This document shows, piece by piece, positions 23,098-33,235 of a stretch of 64,000 bases of DNA. Made by a program: the position numbers and the translations under genes. The first letter of the stretch is position 1, and every line of letters starts with the position of its first letter. The notes beneath the pieces were generated by a model, which made no database searches, was not told the DNA's origin, and saw nothing but the letters and a program-made list of their open reading frames with translations. The stretch is from Trichostrongylus colubriformis (Eukaryota; Nematoda; Chromadorea; Rhabditida; Trichostrongylidae), in NCBI GenBank assembly GCA_963978905.1, contig OZ022256.1, positions 53,616,001 to 53,680,000 on the forward strand, given 5' to 3'.

Positions 23098-23448
23098 TCC
23101 CCGAAAGGATTGTCAACTTCCTCCACTTCGAAAAGTGTAAGTCCCCTTTCCGTGTTTTACCTGAAAATAAAACTGCGCTTACTTCGCAGCGCATCAGAGG
23201 CTGCTATCTATGCCTGCGCTATCTCTCAACGCACAGCAATTGCAAAAATTTACACCAGTGTGAGCGCAGAGAAAAGATGCATGTTTCAATGTGAAATCTT
23301 CAATAATCGGGCTGAAAAATGACAGCACAAAAAATGGAAGAAATCCCAATATCTTCCTTATATACCTACCTCTTCGTTCATTCTTTCCGTAAGGCTAATT
23401 TGAGAATTTCAGCGATCTCCTTCGACGTCGTCATCATCGAGCAGCGTG
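23098..23448 (+). CDS. Possible serine-rich linker exons
   Basis: Three short phase-0 segments have good splice signals. They are 23098-23136 (SPKGLSTSSTSKS, TTTTTAG acceptor, GTAAGT donor), about 23197-23259 (RLLSMPALSLNAQQLQKFTP, weak acceptor) and 23413-23448 (RSPSTSSSSSSV, AATTTCAG acceptor, GTATGT donor). They could be internal exons of a gene that starts near 21.4 kb, or an upstream part of the membrane-protein gene at 25177. Low-complexity sequence makes the case weak. Confidence 0.28.
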
Positions 23449-25176
23449 GTATGTTCACACTGTAGTTCGGCTGATTTATTTCCCTCTTCTCATTCATCCT
23501 TGATGTTTGATTCATGTGAGGTGGGGGGGGGGGCTAGGCCCCAACATGAGCATAGGCAGAATTTCTAGCTGGGTAATTAGCGGACGTATGGACGTAAGGG
23601 AAAGGAAAAGATACGTTTCGATCGTGGATAATATAGTGCGAAATCATGGAGTTGGCGGAGGCGCGGATCAAAGGAAATTCGAAATTCACTGAATCGCGGG
23701 AAAGGATTAGATCAATAATGGAATTCAATTCACGACTATGAGCAGAATCCAATTTTTGATGGGATTTCCCGGACAAAAAAAAAACTGACGAAAAAGCACA
23801 ATAGTTACTGAAGGCTTTCATCTGAACAAGAATAGTCAGTCATTCCATTATAGAATAAACACAGAAGAAGAGCGCCGCGTAAATGAACGGTACATCTTAC
23901 AGTAAGTATATTTTTGTGCAATTTTTCTTTTATATTTACTTGTCAATACATTGTTTATGCTTTTTCACATCGCGCGTTATTGCAGGGAAGAAGATTAATG
24001 TGCGATTGATTACAGAAACTGAAAATGTCGAAAAACATTTTATCAAATAAACTTAAGCCATGTTGCACGTTTCGTTCTTTTTTTGTAACTTATACAACTA
24101 CCAAAAGAATATACGAGAATCGGAAAATATCTTCAAACATTCAATTAACGTTACTCACGCTACACGCTATACGAATTGATACAAGCGTTCCTTATAAAAG
24201 TCAAACTAATGCAGCGCAATTCCACCTATGTTTAAAAACATGGGGTGACTACGATCGCAGCGATCAGGTCGCTGAGTATGAACGCAATCTAGCGCTATAA
24301 TAGCAGGACCATGGCTAAGGGCTACCTCCTTCTGACTCTGAGCTGATAGATTTTCTACCGCTTGGATAACGATTAAGAGACTCAAAGAAAGAATCTTTCC
24401 CTCATCTGTGGATATATGCAAACACATTGGCAATGCTGCTGCGATAAACAGCCTAGAAACCGCTAGTTTAGATTAGTTTACCCAGCGTTACCTTGAGAAG
24501 CATACTTTCTTCCAGGAATGAAGCAATTTTAGAAGTTCACCGACCCGAATACACAGATTCGTACACGATTCTAGGGTCAATGTGGGTCGAGGTGGAGACG
24601 CAAGCTCACGTTCGATTACTCAGTGGTAGAACGGCGAGGAGGATGTGAGTTTAGCCTAAAACCTAGGGGGGAGGGGGTAAGGAAGCTTCGGGTGAGTAAA
24701 CCATTTTTCATCAGGAAAGCCCTTTTCACAAATGAAGGTTGTTTCACCCACCCAACCGAAGCCCCTTTCATCGAATCTCCTTCCCATCCACAGACTCGGG
24801 CTCAAACCCACATTCCCCTCCTTCTTCATGAAAAAGCAACTGTTATTATCTACTGTAAGAAAGCAGTCGTAGTAGCGTCCCTTGCAGATTTTAAGTAGAA
24901 GCCAGCTTTCAAGACGAATTCGAGACCCACACCGACCTCGGTTCTACAACGAATGTGAGGCTGTGTTCATATCGAACATTTCAAAAGGTACAGGGATTGA
25001 GCAAAACCAAAGGATATCTACCGATACAACGAGTTAACGAACAAAGGGCTACGGTACTCCTAAGGAACGCGCATTTCAAATTGCGCGCAGCGCACTCACA
25101 CATTCACACTGGACTTTACGCGCGGAAGTTAGCTCGTTGTATCGAGCGTACATAGTGGGATATACACGCAGCAGTG
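23449..25176. other. Intergenic; foldback and poly-G run
   Basis: A run of ten G lies at about 23522. The stretch 24570-24940 is an imperfect inverted repeat whose outer blocks contain GGGTCAATGTGGGTCGAGGT and its complement near 24925. An ATG-led frame of 91 codons at 24025-24300 has no splice signals or recognisable domain and I do not count it as a gene. Confidence 0.4.
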
Positions 25177-27451
25177 ATGCTTCTAGTCAAGCAGAGTGGC
25201 CTGAAATATCAAGCTCAAGAGCTGCAAAGCAAAGTCAGCAGGGTTGTATTTACAGCAGGTCATTTGCGGGTGAGTTCATTTACGTATATGGCTTTACTTT
25301 TACTTTTCATAGATTCAACTTTTTATGATGCTAGTTCAGAGATTTTGAATCTGTCTTGTGGGGTGTCCATGCGTTATGCCTTTGAGTTATGTTAAATGTG
25401 TGTTTTTGAGAGGAACATGCTAGTTTTTCACCGAAAATCAGTGGTAAATTCGCGGAATATTTCGAATGATGGGAGGTTAATTATCGTAGATTATTCTTTT
25501 TGGTGTAGCTTACCCCTTTTTCACGCTTAAAGTCTCCATTTTCATTGCCTCATCTAACTTCTTGTGAAATTTGCAGATATCGATTGTTTTTCTCCTGCTG
25601 TCGTTTTGGCTTGTTTGGATTTTGGTATCATCGGAGCTGCTATATTCTTACTCAGTGAATGTAGGTATAACATTTCTCCCAAAATTGTTTTTCTTCGTAT
25701 TCTTAATTACTTCTTCTCCTCGATTTGCGTTCACTTCACGTAACTGGAGTTTCCCCGATCAGAGTCATTTTATGGAGGGAATTATGTGAGAACTCAATTA
25801 ATTTGCTCTTCTTGTTCAGCCGAAAGCCGCATGTATGGCTTCAACTGAATGTTCGCTTTTGTCGCTCATTGTTGGTTTGCATGCTAGTGTATTATTAATT
25901 GGAACAGTCGGCTGGATCTGCAGTTCACCTACGCTTACGTCAATATTGATAGTACCACCCGTAAGCCTTTTTCCTTTGCTCATTGTGTTTACACTCCATT
26001 TCGGAGCGCTTGATAAGGCGTAGCCTACGGACTTGTGTGAGAGTGTATCAAACTTCCTTACCCCGCCACACATTCTCACTCTCGCCGCTCAGGCCACGCC
26101 ATATCAAGTGCTCCGCAATAGACTGTATTTTAACTTTAGCTTAGCTGAGATCTTATTTGATCTCAAGCTCTTTGTGCACCCTTTCCTTTCCATTTTGCTC
26201 CGAAGTGTGACGATTTAGCTTTGCTTTGGTGGTGCGTTGACAGGTGTGGAAATTAACCAGTGGATAGCAGATTCAGAACAGCATGGAGAGCCGTGTAAGT
26301 GTTTGTCACGCCTTATCAGACAATCAGCGATCTCATCCGCAAGAAGAAAGTGAATCGTGTTCCTAATTTTAAAAAATTTGAAAGTGTTTCGAAAGCAAGA
26401 AAGTGTTCAGAGTCGCGTTATGCAACCATATAAATCGAACGAGTCCACCTATATTTGTGTACTCTCAAAAAGTAATGGATATGCTTGATGCTATCTGCTT
26501 ATGCAACTTCAATAAATTGCATTTCTGAACAAGATGACTCCACTTCTTTCAGATTCAAAGACCTCAGCACTTCTCTGTTTCCTGTGTTTCTGGATGTTCG
26601 TCATGTACGCTGTTGTTATTATAAGAAAATACTGCAGCTATTTGAAGCAATTTAACAACCGGAGGCGCTTTAATGTTGACGTACGCATGTTTGTCAAAAG
26701 ATTGTAATTTTTTCATTTTTATGTTAAAGTTTTGATCTTAACTTTATTGTCAGTCAGTGACATAATAAAGCTAAGGTCAAAACGGAACTATTCGGCAATT
26801 ACAACCCCAATGGGGGTCCATTGGGGCAAAAAATTTTTTTTGCTAAAACTTTGCCTACAGGGGTAATTGAGACTTCTGATCACGAATATCACATTATTCT
26901 TAATGTTGGCGCCATTTTGCACCAAAATGGCGCAACTATTGCACCAAGGTCATTCTCACCAAATTTGATAGAAACTTGGTTATAGGGGTTATTTGGTGCC
27001 CTGATCACGAATATCACATTGGTTTTCAGCGTTGGCGCCATTTTGCACCAGAATGGCGCAACTATGCCAGTTAAGAGTGTTAGCAGCAGTGCAATAGTTG
27101 CGCCAAATTGGTGCAAAATTGCGCCAACGCTGAAAACCAATGTGATATTCGTGGTGAGGGGCCTCAATTACCCCTGTAGGCAAAGTTTTAGCAAAAATTT
27201 TTTTGCCCCAATCGACCACCACTGGGGTTTTAATAGCCGAATAGTTCCGTCAAAACTTTTGACAATTCTCCTGGAACATTCATCGTCGATCACTTTGAAA
27301 AAACACATTTAAGGTGTTCAAGGAACGAGTTTTTGGTACACCACCGTTGAAGGAATTCAATCGCATGGAGTTTGCACGCTGTTCACATTTATCGGATTCG
27401 CAGCTTGACGACATCTTCGGTGATTATGAACCGAGCGTAACACTCCATTAA
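25177..27451 (+). CDS. Unrecognised 205-residue membrane protein with three likely helices
   Basis: Six exons form an uninterrupted frame: 25177-25269, 25577-25660, 25820-25960, 26261-26294, 26553-26680 and 27314-27451 (TAA), 618 bases in all. All junctions are GT-AG and in phase. The N-terminus is MLLVKQSGLKYQAQELQSKV, without a signal peptide. Helices are likely at residues 32-50 (ISIVFLLLSFWLVWILV), about 70-92 (CSLLSLIVGLHASVLLIGTV) and about 125-145 (LLCFLCFWMFVMYAVVII). A basic segment (FNNRRRF) and an acidic C-terminal tail (SQLDDIFGDYEPS) follow, probably cytosolic. Intron 5 contains a foldback element. The start is the first ATG; upstream exons cannot be excluded. I know no family with this layout. 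Confidence 0.7.
25990..26115. mobile_element. Short palindromic element (copy of 16471-16590)
   Basis: It is bounded by GGAGCGCTTGATAAGGCGTA and inverted ACGCCATATCAAGTGCTCC. The middle shares CTACGGACTTG and ACCCCGCCACACATTCTCAC with the copy at 16471-16590. It lies in an intron of the 25177-27451 gene. Confidence 0.7.
26755..27255. mobile_element. Foldback element in intron 5 of the membrane-protein gene
   Basis: Left block AAAACGGAACTATTCGGC...CCCCAATGG and right block CCACTGGGG...GCCGAATAGTTCCGTC are inverted copies. Inside, GTTGGCGCCATTTTGCACCA occurs several times in both orientations. No transposase frame is seen. Confidence 0.8.
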
Positions 27452-29598
27452 CCTCCCAGTGAATCATTCTTTGAAAAAAGATTTCAGATGAAATACCCAT
27501 CCCGCTTGCTGAAACAACTGAGCACTTGATTTGTTCGCGTGTTCCCTCGTTTAATTCTTTTGTATTCACTATCTCGTCATTGTGGTTTTCATACGTGCCT
27601 CGTTCCCTTGCAGATATTCAGAAGAAGATTCTAGGCTCCAGTTTTCTGCATATTTCTGAATTAGTAAAATATGTGTGAATACCATGGTTCACATTTTCAT
27701 CCGAATTACTTGTAAATTTCCATATTTAAAAAAAGGAGTAGGTGAAGTTTCATAGTATTTCTACGTTGTCTTTGTGATGCAAATATTCGGATTTTGGTGT
27801 GTCCACGGTGTTGTACAGTATTGGCAACGGGTTTTCGTTGTGATCAGCATGTTTCATCTTCCTTTGATTCCTGTCTATCCATCTACCTTTAATCCCTGTC
27901 TATACAGAAGTCGTTCAACTATTTTCTTTTAGAAATTGTGGAGCTTAACAAATATTTTCTTATTTGCCATATAACATACGTTTTAATAAACTATTATAAA
28001 CTGTCTGTGCTTTTTGTATGTAAGGCCGCTAGAAGGGATTGGAGACCGTTCCAGATTGACCATGTTTCAATCATCTCATTCGGAATACCTACGCCGATGG
28101 CAACAATGCAGGTTGTGCCTTAATAATATGGTTGTATGACACAAATGACACATTGGACTTTGTCGTCGTCGAATTCTGATGCTTCACCTTGTTCATACGG
28201 GTTCCGACCAGCCACTTCAGCTGCTAGGTGACAGGCATGTGCAGTTAGACTGGTCTGGTAGCCTTTTCCATCCGCTAAACTACATCGCGTACACTTTTTG
28301 CAGATCGCATCTCGAATGTCTCAATTATGGAAGTGTCGAATACTAGCGTTTAGATATAGCTCAAGAGATTGTGATGGGTCTCCTGATTCGTTTTCTCCGT
28401 ACTTACTCCCCGCTACCGGCTGCTCAGACTGTGCTAATAGCTTGGAATTTCTGTAGAAAAAAGTACTTCGTGGATACTACCGGTAGATAAGACCCCATTG
28501 ACGGGAACTTCTGCGAATCTTTACTACCACACTGTCTTCTTAGGACTGATTGCACTGCACTGGTAATTATGATTGCATTATCGATATCATGTGTTCTCCG
28601 GTCAGTAACAGTGTATATACTCCATCACTACGAAAAATTTTTCAGTAAAACGTTTGCTAAGGATGGCCATAATGTACTGTTACGTCAACGCACCGGACAA
28701 TCCTTGCGTTATTTTAACGTACGCTGCAGCAAAATGTGGGCATGCAATGACAAAACGACAATCGAAGGAATCGTCCACGGAAAAACAGTTTTTCTATCAC
28801 CCTTATATTTATGCTATATTTGCCTAATAAGGGCCGCTTTGCGACCGGGTGAGCGGGGCCTCTGTGTAAAAGCCCCGTCCCGTCGTCCGCCGCAGCTGGG
28901 AACTGGGGTGGGCTGTTCCTACAATGCGTCTCCAACCGCGGCGGAGGACGGGGTGAGCACTTGCTCGGAGGCCCGGCCCACCCGGCCGAGACTATGTGCT
29001 GCTGTGTCTTAGCCGAACTCTCACTTTTTCGCGTAAAACTTAGCAGGCGGCATTTGTAAGGCAAATACAACATAAATATATGGGTTACATAAACACTTTT
29101 CCCGTGGACGTTCTTTTGAGCAACATACGTGACAAATGATAGCTGCGCGAGGATTCCAGACGAATAGAATTTAATGATGAAAGACGAAATGATGTGCTTC
29201 ATAGAAAGCTGTAGGCATCGTGTGCCAATAAGTTAGAGCATTTCAAGCCGATCATCTGAATTCATGTCCCAGCTCAATCTAAACAAGCCAATATACGTGG
29301 GGTACAACACAAAAAATGCATGGGAGTTAGAATTTGACCTAGATAATGATCTGAATGTGTGTAAGACAACGTGAGACTTCCAAAGTTTATTCCAGAAGAC
29401 TCAAAACTGCTTTCACAAAACCGGTTGCAGAGATTGGTTGCAAAAGAAATTTGAGCCTTATAGGCAAGCTTTCGGCGCCTAGCGCCTTTATCAACCCTGA
29501 AAATGTACAAATTAGATGTTATTTATAGCTCCGTTTGAAAGTCTGCAGTCGTATTTGAACTTGAGTAACTTACTGCTGCCACAGGACCACTGTGCTTG
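27452..29598. other. Intergenic; contains an inverted-repeat element at about 28735-29130
   Basis: Blocks at 28770-28850 (TCGTCCACGGAAAAACAGTT, CTATATTTGCC) are mirrored at 29040-29130 (AACACTTTTCCCGTGGACG), giving a foldback element. The 147-codon frame at 28569-29012 runs through it and is a shadow. A fragment with GCCTTATAGGCAAGCTTTCG lies at about 29455-29500. No gene is recognised. Confidence 0.45.
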
Positions 29599-30012
29599 GG
29601 CCGCTTTCATACTTTGCGCACCGACGCCGTCACCCGCGTCGATTTGACACCGTCACCTGCATCGATTTGACGCCGTCACCGCCAGTGACGGCGTCAAGCT
29701 CACGCAACCCTTTGCCCGCCGCCCACGACGGCGTCCATCGTTAATGTGCAGCGTTTGCGGAATTCTTGACCCAATTACCCTACAGTATGGTGATAGTGGC
29801 CACTTCGGATCTGGGCACTGTGCCAATACAGAAGCGGCCACGATCAATACGTGAAGCGGCCATTATCGCCAAACCGTAGTGTATTGGGTCAGAATTTTGC
29901 AAACGCTGCACATTATCTATGGACGCCGTCGTCGGCGGCGGGCAAAGGGTTGCATGAGTTTGACGCCGTTGCCGCCGGTGACGGCGTCGGTGCGCAAAGT
30001 ATGAAAGCGGCC
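29599..30012. mobile_element. MITE (GGCCGC family)
   Basis: It starts GGCCGCTTTCATACTTTGCG and ends with the exact inverted CGCAAAGTATGAAAGCGGCC, followed by TTA. The inside has mirrored GACGCCGTC and GCGGGCAAA...TTTGCCCGC blocks. It abuts the AT-rich segment that carries the reverse transcriptase. Confidence 0.85.
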
Positions 30013-30208
30013 TTACCGCCACAATGGGTTTACCCGGTACTGGAGCAGAAATGGTTGACCCACCCTGACTTAACCCTTAAATAGCGCAGACGTGCTGTGA
30101 CTGTGATGATATTTGATATCACACTCATTCCACAGTGCATAACACTGTAGTCATGATTAACTCAGAAGAGTCACGTAGCTTATCTCTGCTATTTATTTCT
30201 GGGGATAA

Positions 30209-32107
30209 CCGTCTATTAAGGAGATAGTATGCAAGAATGAAAATAAAAAAGATTATGTACCCATAAGAATTTTGTTTAAGTATGAAAACACGTTATCCAG
30301 CAAGATATTTAATTATAACCACTTTTTAAAAAGTCTGGACATAAAAGAGATTGAAAATACGTTGAGTAGGAATTGCATCTGTCAGATAGAAAAATATAAA
30401 AAATTTATTGATGAGCACCATGGACATATAATTACAGGAGACCTCAGCATCATAGAAGAAAAAACATTTAAAGAATTATTGAGCAAGGGTACAAAATATA
30501 GATTAGACCAAGGAATCAGTAGAAAAGAAGTCATAGAAATATTTGAGGATTTAACCAATAAAGTTGTTAAATACTTGATTCAAAGGTATAAATTAAACCA
30601 AGAGCAAATAAGAGCTATAATAAAATATATTAATAACAGTTATCACAGTAAAGTTAAACCACTATTAACAGTTGACAATATTGATAGTAAAGGTGAATAC
30701 ATTTCAAGTGAACAGGTAAAAAAATACAGAAGTATGTTTATTTTTTGTCCTCTAGATAAAGCTAGTAATAATTATGGCATTATTTGTAAAAAACACTACC
30801 TATTAACACTTATGGAGGAAATGGGCTTATACTATGAAACAAATACAAGGATTCTAAACTATACAAATACCAAAAATACATATGAACTGATACAAGAACA
30901 AAATAAAGAATGCATCATAAATAAACACAAGTTTTTCTGTCAAGCTAACAATTTATCTTTTGATATAGAGGCCGATTTACCTTATATATATGCCCTCCCT
31001 AAACTACATAAAAACCCTATAAAGTTTAGATTCATCACAGGAGCATTTAATAGTAGCATTAAACCGTTAGCTAAAGAGTTACATGTTATCTTCACTTACA
31101 TTAAGAACCATTTTAAAAACTATGCTAAAGCTACTGAAGATCGCAGTAGGACCATCAAAACTTACTGGTCCATAGTTAATATTAATATTAGCCAGGATCT
31201 AAGTAGCATTAGATGCGAAAATATTAAAATTTATACAGCAGACTTCACAGATATGTTTACCAACTTGAAACATAGCCATATATTGGAAAGTGTGAAAATA
31301 CTGTTAAATATCTGTTTCAAAAATTCCAACAAAGCTTTTATCGCCACTAATGGGTTCAATGTATTTTACAGTGATGGCAAAGAGCTAAGAAATGGATATA
31401 GATACTACAAAAAAGAGGATTTACTCTATTTAACGGACTATTTGTTAGATAACAGCTACTGCCTTTTCGGAAGCAATATCTTCAAGCAAAAGGAAGGGGT
31501 ACCACAAGGTGGCAATTTCAGTCCGTTATTAGCAGATCTTACTTTGTCAGTTTTGGAATTTAATTACGCAAAGACCATTAAATTAATGACCGGTAAGACT
31601 TTCATACCATTTAGATATATGGATGATTTACTTCTTGTACACAATTTTGATGAACTAGAAGTAGAAACTATTCTTAGAAGGATTTATGATAACAAACTAG
31701 AGCTTAAAAAGACTCACATTTCCGATCACTATGCAAACTATCTCGACCTAACATTAGAAATCAACAATGGAAGAGTTCTCACATGGCTATATAACAAAAC
31801 TGACGACTTTAATTTCAAAGTAAACAGATTTCCACATAGTAATAGTAACATATCTCTAAAAAATAAAGGGGCGGTTATATATACAGAAGCACTACGAATA
31901 GCCAATACATGCTCTACATTTGATACATATACCACTAAAATAAGAAGTATGGTAGAGTTTTTGATAAACAGTGACTACAGCCTGGAATTCATAACCACCC
32001 ATATCATTAAATGTATTATGCATAATAAGTACATCAGTTACAAATTTGGACTTACAGACAACACACGGAAAATAACCAAATTAGTAAGTAATATACTAAA
32101 TAACTAG
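30209..32107 (+). CDS. Reverse transcriptase, Penelope-like, no recognisable endonuclease
   Basis: The frame is open from 30209 to TAG at 32105-32107, over 610 codons with no break. No ATG occurs before the middle of the N-terminal region, so the 5' end is probably truncated or supplied by an unseen exon. RT blocks occur in order. First come FCPLDKASNNYGIICKKHY and ALPKLHKNPIKFRFITG, both typical of Penelope-like and related animal RTs. Then IYTADFTDMFTNL (motif A), GVPQGGNFSPLLADLTLSV (motif B), FRYMDDLLLVHN (motif C, catalytic DD) and LELKKTH (motif D). No GIY-YIG endonuclease follows. Two sampled 60-base lines contain 14 and 18 G or C (30601, 31621), against 30 of 60 in a lectin exon line (33301), so base composition differs sharply from its surroundings. 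Confidence 0.85.
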   Translation, partial: PSIKEIVCKNENKKDYVPIRILFKYENTLSSKIFNYNHFLKSLDIKEIENTLSRNCICQIEKYKKFIDEHHGHIITGDLSIIEEKTFKELLSKGTKYRLDQGISRKEVIEIFEDLTNKVVKYLIQRYKLNQEQIRAIIKYINNSYHSKVKPLLTVDNIDSKGEYISSEQVKKYRSMFIFCPLDKASNNYGIICKKHYLLTLMEEMGLYYETNTRILNYTNTKNTYELIQEQNKECIINKHKFFCQANNLSFDIEADLPYIYALPKLHKNPIKFRFITGAFNSSIKPLAKELHVIFTYIKNHFKNYAKATEDRSRTIKTYWSIVNINISQDLSSIRCENIKIYTADFTDMFTNLKHSHILESVKILLNICFKNSNKAFIATNGFNVFYSDGKELRNGYRYYKKEDLLYLTDYLLDNSYCLFGSNIFKQKEGVPQGGNFSPLLADLTLSVLEFNYAKTIKLMTGKTFIPFRYMDDLLLVHNFDELEVETILRRIYDNKLELKKTHISDHYANYLDLTLEINNGRVLTWLYNKTDDFNFKVNRFPHSNSNISLKNKGAVIYTEALRIANTCSTFDTYTTKIRSMVEFLINSDYSLEFITTHIIKCIMHNKYISYKFGLTDNTRKITKLVSNILNN

Positions 32108-32630
32108 ATAAGTTAATAATTTCCTAAATGGAGTACTAAACAGTCATTACCAAACAAGAAGGAAGGCAAGTACGCTTTGTCAGACCCCAGTGGGAAGTTT
32201 ATTTATTAAATCCTCCACATTACTCCAGTTCCTCATCTAACTTGTGGTACCTTCCCCTATTTTCGTTCTTGCAAGTTTAGCATGCGGTGTGTAAGTAGCA
32301 GTATTATCTTGCAGTGATTATTGCTAACATGAGAGGAAGATTATGGGAAGCTTGGTTCTTTTTTATTTTCTTCACCATACTTTAAGTACTGCAATAATAA
32401 AGCCTGGGTGCAGACAATGTACATATGCGCTCCAATTATAAAGCGTTCCCTTAGTATCATATGCCCCCACGCCTTTTTCAAAAAGACTATTATACCTACA
32501 TCAACCTTTTTTAGTGCAGCAAATTTACCTTTTTTATAATAACCTTTTAATACTTCTTGCCTATGTTGTATGCTATTAACATACACTTTTTCATAACATA
32601 TTGGTTACCACCCGCTTACACATTTATTTG
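32108..32630. other. AT-rich 3' flank of the reverse transcriptase
   Basis: The base composition stays AT-rich to about 32600. An 81-codon antisense frame (32341-32586) has no recognisable domain. It is probably the 3' untranslated part of the retroelement. Confidence 0.4.
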
Positions 32631-32713
32631 ATGTTGCCAGCCTTACTCACTGATGAGCCTCAAAGGCTGGCAACATACAATGGTTCGTCTGAGTCGGAGG
32701 CGAAACGAACCAT
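32631..32713 (+). ncRNA. Two-hairpin module with a complete, permuted hammerhead-ribozyme core
   Basis: Hairpin 1 has a 14-bp stem (32631-32644 with 32663-32676). Its loop is ACTCA, CTGATGA, GCCTC (32645-32661). Three bases later, hairpin 2 has a 9-bp stem (ATGGTTCGT 32680-32688 with ACGAACCAT 32705-32713). Its loop is C, TGAGT, CG, GAGGC, GAA (32689-32704). Every hammerhead element is present: CUGAUGA, GAA, the UC cleavage dinucleotide, stem I (ACTCA/TGAGT, 5 bp), stem II (GCCTC/GAGGC, 5 bp) and stem III (9 bp). The strand order (I-core-II, then III-C-I-II-GAA-III) is not that of types I-III and would need a loop-loop or two-molecule fold. Hammerheads are known in Penelope-like elements. Activity is untested. 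Confidence 0.45.
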
Positions 32714-33235
32714 ATAACACTATGTGACATATATTCCTCACCTACTGTATCATATTCTTCGATATTATACCCAGTGCCTCGAAGATTTTCCTTTCCACAG
32801 TATTTTCAATGAAGCGGTGCAGTACTTTAACGGGGGGGGGGGGGGTGCTTCGCGGGCATGCTTTTGGGTCCTGTGCTTGGAGAAACTGTTACTTGAATAT
32901 GATGTTGGATCATGCAAAGCCCTGCGATGTTCTAAATAGTGAATGAAAGAATTTTTGGAATGGATGAACTACTTCGCTCATACAACACCCAAATTGGCAT
33001 ACTTTTGACGAGAGTCGCACAATTTACTGTGCAGTAGTTGAGTTAATATCTTTAATGCAAATAATTATACATATAAGTAATGTCACTGATCAGTTTGTAA
33101 CCTTTATTCGACTTCAAACTTATCCACAAATGAATGCAGTTATTTTTTATCGCTAGTGTACTACAATTCAGTCGAGATTATTGCTGTGTTGTATTTATAA
33201 GGTGAGTACACTCCTACAGTTTTTTGAGTCCACAT
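32714..33235. other. Spacer between the retroelement and the lectin cluster
   Basis: A run of about 12 G lies at 32831-32843. No gene is seen. On the - strand this is the 3' flank of the first lectin gene. Confidence 0.5.

Noticed and set aside
24025..24300. ATG-led 91-codon + frame
   Set aside because: AT-rich, ends inside a palindromic repeat (CGCAGCGATCAGGTCGCTG), with no domain and no phase-compatible neighbours.
28569..29012. 147-codon + frame and a 162-codon antisense frame over the same stretch
   Set aside because: Both run through a foldback element (about 28735-29130), have no splice signals or domains, and the length comes from the mirrored repeat.
33061..33200. Another lectin domain downstream of gene A
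   Set aside because: No CTLD cysteine or W motifs are found on the - strand after the TAA at 33236. The cluster ends there.
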